Of a DNA stretch of 64,000 nucleotides, positions 60,150 through 64,000 are shown one piece after another; within the stretch, counting starts at the first letter, position 1, and each line of letters starts with the position of its first letter. Below the pieces are notes generated by a model. The model saw only the letters and a program-made list of their open reading frames with translations, made no database searches and was not told the origin of the DNA. The position numbers were made by a program, and so were the translations under genes. The DNA comes from Mytilus galloprovincialis (lineage: Eukaryota > Mollusca > Bivalvia > Mytilida > Mytilidae). The DNA lies in the NCBI RefSeq assembly GCF_965363235.1, contig NC_134849.1:51468122-51532121 (forward strand), read 5' to 3'.

Positions 60150-60930
60150 GGTCCTGATGTCGTTCTACACACAATCGTCATCCCCATGGGAACTATCACT
60201 GATCGTTTAGCCGAGTTTATTAATATAAGGCTTACATTTGTGTACTTTATACACGACCTATTTATGAAGGAAGCCAGCCTAATTCCTTAACTTCACGCTT
60301 TTCTATACACCTGTATATGATGTTCTCTCAATAAATGATTCAAAGTTTGGTTTTGGTAACTATTTTGAATCTGTGAAATAAAGGGGACAACATTTACAAC
60401 TAGGTCTACTTCATATCTTGACTTGAATCTAGAAATTGACAATGACAGTCGATTGAAAGCAAACCTGTCCCTTTGGTAACTTTCGTCCCTCTTTTATAAC
60501 ATTCGAAACCATCTAAGCTTCAATTATAAGGGTGTGTTCTATCATGGGCACAACACAACTGGTGCCATATGAGGAGAGGGTCTCTTTACTCTTCCAGAGC
60601 TCCTAGGGTCTTAAGTTTTCTATGTTGTTTACTTTTGTTTGTCTATTTTCTTTCACTTTTTTAGCAAGGGCTTTTAATTGTCAACTTTTTTTGTTAGGTA
60701 TCCTTCGTCTTTCTATGCCTAATTTATGTGGCATCTTTACAGAAGCACCTGCATACGGCGTAGATACATCCCGTTTAAAATGATATTTCAAAGCCTACAT
60801 CTATCAAAATTTTCTTGATAGAAGATTGAGCTAACAAGAAATCTATTAAATCATTATCTCTAATTGGTGAATTTGAAATAATCACTTCAAAACATTTACT
60901 TATGTAATCACAAATTTGTTGGCTATAATG
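60150..60930 (+). mobile_element. Decayed reverse-transcriptase element
   Basis: Broken frames give IPMGT-like and DRLAEFINIRL stretches near 60190-60230, a degenerate RT active-site region YTPVYDVLSINDSKFG (about 60307-60355, where intact relatives have a YIDD-type box), LEIDNDSRLKAN near 60430, and later PAYGVDTSRLK with FLDRRL (60750-60835). The order is as expected for one family of invertebrate retroelements, possibly Penelope-like. Interrupted at 60470-60725 by its own 3'-end sequence. Many stops; inactive. Confidence 0.45.
60530..60725 (+). repeat. Retroelement 3'-end repeat copy
   Basis: 'ctggtgccatatgaggagag' then 'gttttctatgttgtttactt', 'gtttgtctattttctttcac' and 'ggtatccttcgtctttct'. 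Confidence 0.55.
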
Positions 60931-60969
60931 GAATGCCTATTTCATAAATGATGACATATATTTTCAAAT

Positions 60970-61280
60970 TGTCGTAATCAATATTCCGTCTATTTTTCCT
61001 CGGTGGTGACTAACCGAGTTGGACTTATCAACGGATTTGCACTTACATGCGAATCACGACGGGTGCCATATGTGGAGCAGGATCGGATATGCTTACTCTT
61101 TTATATGCCCAACAATCACCTCTGGTTTCGAGAAGGGTTCTTGTAGATTAGTCTTCAGTTGTCTATGTTGCGTATTTGTACTGTTAGTTGTCTTTTTATC
61201 GTATTGGTGTTTGCCATGAAATTGGCAGTTTTTTTCAACTTATTTAACCTCTCTTTGGTCTCGTTTGTCTCTCTCTAAAT
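60970..61280 (+). repeat. Retroelement 3'-end repeat copy
   Basis: 'gacgggtgccatatgtggag', 'caggatcggatatgcttac', 'gattagtcttcagttgtcta' and 'ggtctcgtttgtctctctct'. Confidence 0.6.
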
Positions 61281-62045
61281 GAAAGCAATTTACCACAGTA
61301 AACTTTTTGATTACAAATTTTACTATTAAATTTACGTGTGATGAGTGTATCTTTTCTTTTTATTTCTCTTTTGGTAAAAAAACAAAATAAAAATTTTGTA
61401 AATTATTGAAGTTCAAATATTTTAACGATGTGATCAGTCATTCTAAGGTTTATACAAATTAACGGTTTGGTCAGAACCAAATTGTAAAGAGTTATTTCCA
61501 TTACCGTAATATACCGCTGATGTTACAGAGCTCCTTTTAAGTTTAGGTTTTTAATTCAAACGAGGCTAGTCATCAGATTTGTTGCTGAATAAAATATAAA
61601 CAATATCTTTGTACGTTGTATTCATTTGTTCAGATTTCTGTGACAAAACATTCATCGTGATGGAATTAACATGCGAAAGATCAAAAATATTTTCGCTTTG
61701 AAGGAACAAGCAATTAATATGTCATGCTTAGTGTTACTACAAATTCAAAAAGTACATTTTATTTCCCATGATATATCATCAATTGATAATTCACTTATTA
61801 TGCTGCATATGGTTTGTGTAAATTGATAGAGCAATCTGTTGTTCCTTCTTGAATTGATGTGATAGATGGTTTATTCTAAAAGTGTAAATATACGACGTAT
61901 AATTCAAAAACTATGAGAGATCCTTGACTATATACAAATTCACAATATAACTGGTTTTAAAATAAATTTAAGAGTTCGTTTAAACTCCATTTTATGTGAC
62001 TATTTTTCTCTTTTTATCTGTACATCAATCAGTCCATTAACGGTT
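61281..62045. other. Noncoding DNA upstream of the right-end gene
   Basis: No exon or repeat recognised; may include distal regulatory sequence. Confidence 0.4.
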
Positions 62046-62048
62046 GAA

Positions 62049-62112
62049 GGTTGAATTATGTTTTGCTTGTTTTCTATTGGTCATAGAACTAGTATACAAT
62101 ATCCAACTTAAA
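62049..62112 (+). promoter_or_regulatory. Core promoter of the right-end secreted-protein gene
   Basis: An inverted CCAAT (ATTGG, 62076-62080) and a TATACAAT at 62093-62100, embedded in about 80 bases homologous to the trefoil-gene promoter on the other strand at 5032-5112. Confidence 0.55.
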
Positions 62113-62169
62113 CATGCAGCTTACATTCACAGAGAAGGAGCCTACAGCTTGTCATCATCTGAAACAAAC
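62113..62169 (+). other. 5' untranslated first exon, right-end gene
   Basis: Begins near 'acatgcagcttacattcaca' and ends at a GTATGT donor (62170). The start is estimated from the TATA box. Confidence 0.5.
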
Positions 62170-62610
62170 GTATGTATCACTTACTTATAAACTTTAACAG
62201 GTAGTCGCGTTTAAAACATTTTAATTCATGTATGATTAAAATATCAAAACCTTAGCTAGAGTAATTTTTTTCTGACAAAAAAATAATCGAAACTGAATTT
62301 CAGCATTTCGATAAAACATTTTCGAATTTGGTTTTCACAAAACATAAACACAACTGATCGTTTCTATTTTTCGAAAATAATTTAAACATTGGTTAAAAAA
62401 ATATAAAGGTTTCCTAAATTTGAATATCGCATTAACATTAACATGAAATTGAAAATTGATTAATTTGCACTGAATAAGTTACACAGTAACGAAGCAAATA
62501 TTAGGGAGATATATGAGAACGAAATTATCCAATAGTCGAAATCGAAAGTTTAAGTGACACAAATAACTAAATATACCATACATTTAAAACGTTTTATTTT
62601 TATCTTACAG

Positions 62611-63365
62611 CATAGCCTGCAAATCAACATGATTCGAACCAAAATGCAGATTGTGATTGTTGTGATTTTTATTGTTTTTGAGGGTAAGTTATTTAATGTA
62701 CTTACATAAGCAACACGATGGGTGACACATGTGGAGCAGGATCTGCTTACCCTTTTTGAATACATGAGATCACATTCAGTCTGTGTTGGTGATCTTGTTG
62801 TTCAGTCTTTTGTTTCCTATAATGTATATTGTGTTGGTAATCTGCTGTTTTGTTTTTTTAACAATGTAGCCATAAGGTTGTCAGTTTATTTTAGACTTAC
62901 TATGTTGATGACCTTTTTGTACCGTTCGCCTCTCTTTAAGACAAGAATTGAAAAAATAAATAATGAATTAACATTATATTGAAAAGACAAGAACATGTCA
63001 TATTGGTAATCATTTACATATTTACTTGAGTTTTATTTGGATGATTTTAAGGCTCACTCCTTACAAACAGAAAATGTCGCTTTAAATTTTGTAAAATTGA
63101 TTTGAAATAGAAGATGTTCGTCAATGTTAATTTTATATGTAATCTGTCAATAATATGCATAAAAATTCTTTTTTACCATCAAGTTTTCCTTATCGTTTGA
63201 ACTCAATTTTCTTTACATTGACAAACAGAGTAGAATCCGTTGATTTTTTGTTGAAATCGCCATATTAAGATAACATTGTTTTGATGGTTTACTTTTCAGG
63301 AATGCTGGAAGCAAATAGGAAAATCCAGCGGCAGAAAACCCGAAATGCTATACAAAAGGATGAAG
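62611..63365 (+). CDS. Secreted protein, 5' exons only (continues past window)
   Basis: Exon 2 (62611-62683) follows TATCTTACAG, has ATG at 62629 (a second in-frame ATG at 62644 gives MQIVIVVIFIVFEG), a hydrophobic signal peptide and a GTAAGT donor, ending in phase 1. Exon 3 (63300-63365), after CTTTTCAG, starts and ends in phase 1 and encodes a basic, Gln/Arg-rich stretch (MLEANRKIQRQKTRNAIQ) before a GTAAGC donor. The phase-1 pattern and promoter match those of the trefoil gene, so a trefoil or similar module may follow outside the window; this is inference. Confidence 0.6.
62700..62950 (+). repeat. Retroelement 3'-end repeat in intron 2 of the right-end gene
   Basis: 'acacatgtggagcaggatct', 'gcttaccctt' ... 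'agccataaggttgtcagttt', 'attttagacttac'. Same strand and family as 50475 and 61040. Confidence 0.65.
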
Positions 63366-63663
63366 GTAAGCTTTCTTTTCGTTTGTTTATTGGTATTTGT
63401 ACATTTCAAAGTTTGTGACTTCATGTAATATATCATCTCCGCCCTTTCGTCTTGTCATACAATACGATTTGAATTTGTTACGTATAGTACTGAAAATCGT
63501 CCAAAGATAAAAAAAAAAAAAATATATCATTAGATTCATAAGAAGAAAATGTATCATATTCCAATCAGGCAATAACTTTTATGCTGACACCTAAACTTTT
63601 AATAATGGATATTAATACGCAACATGTGTAAGGTTGCTGATAACGAAATTGAAGACTCTCCAT

Positions 63664-63855
63664 CAGGGATGGGGTAATCGTAATCTGTAATCGTAATCGA
63701 TTGTAATTGATTACATTTTTTCAAGTAATCGACAGCAATCTGTAATCGAAGACATTTTCGATTACATGTAATCGTAATGTAATCGATTACAGCAAACATT
63801 TGGATGTAATCATCGGTTACTTTTCGATTACATTTCGATTACTTTAGTAAAATAG
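63664..63855 (+). mobile_element. hAT-like 'TAATCG' low-complexity element, left part
   Basis: Begins CAGGGATGGGGTAATCG and continues as an irregular array of GTAATCG, CGATTAC and TGTAATCGATTAC. The CAGGG-type end suggests a hAT terminal repeat. No matching right end is visible before the window ends. Confidence 0.45.
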
Positions 63856-64000
63856 TTTGATGAAAATTTACCTATTTCAGAGGAAAATATGTATGTTATC
63901 ACTTTGTAGTACAGATAAGATATCATGCATCAACAATACTTGAGAGTTAAGCAACTGCCCTATTTCTTTCTATTGTCTCAAGCTGCATTATGAGCAACCA

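Overview
The window looks like nuclear DNA of a bivalve mollusc, most likely a marine mussel (Mytilus-like). It is AT-rich, has short GT-AG exons in long introns, and is full of dispersed repeats that I recognise as mussel families. No long intact single-exon host gene is present. Host genes appear as short exons whose splice sites and phases agree; mobile elements hold nearly all the long reading frames. Names rest on motif recognition only; no database search was possible.

Layout. 1-5.1 kb: a minus-strand gene for a small secreted trefoil (P-domain) protein, with promoter, 5' UTR exon, signal-peptide exon and trefoil exon. 5.1-13.7 kb: intergenic DNA with hairpin elements and dispersed repeats. 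13.75-15.6 kb: a 5'-truncated CR1/L2-type LINE. 18.17-26.56 kb: a complete but inactive tyrosine-recombinase retrotransposon of Ngaro type (A1-gag-RT/RNase H-recombinase-SGNH hydrolase-B1-A2-B2), with a 2.0-kb CACTA (EnSpm) transposon inside gag. 27.4-43.0 kb: a plus-strand gene for a small cadherin-like membrane receptor, with two alternative last exons that give different membrane anchors and tails. 47.9-54.1 kb: a plus-strand gene for a small leucine-rich-repeat membrane protein with two possible C-termini. 54.8-59.1 kb: a 2-kb tandem duplication containing a 159-bp block identical in both copies. 60.1-61.3 kb: decayed reverse-transcriptase fragments. 62.0 kb to the right edge: the start of a second secreted-protein gene whose promoter resembles the trefoil gene's promoter at the other end of the window.

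Three host genes or gene starts encode secreted products or cell-surface receptors with extracellular binding modules (trefoil, cadherin, LRR). The transposons sit in introns and between genes and explain most of the remaining structure.
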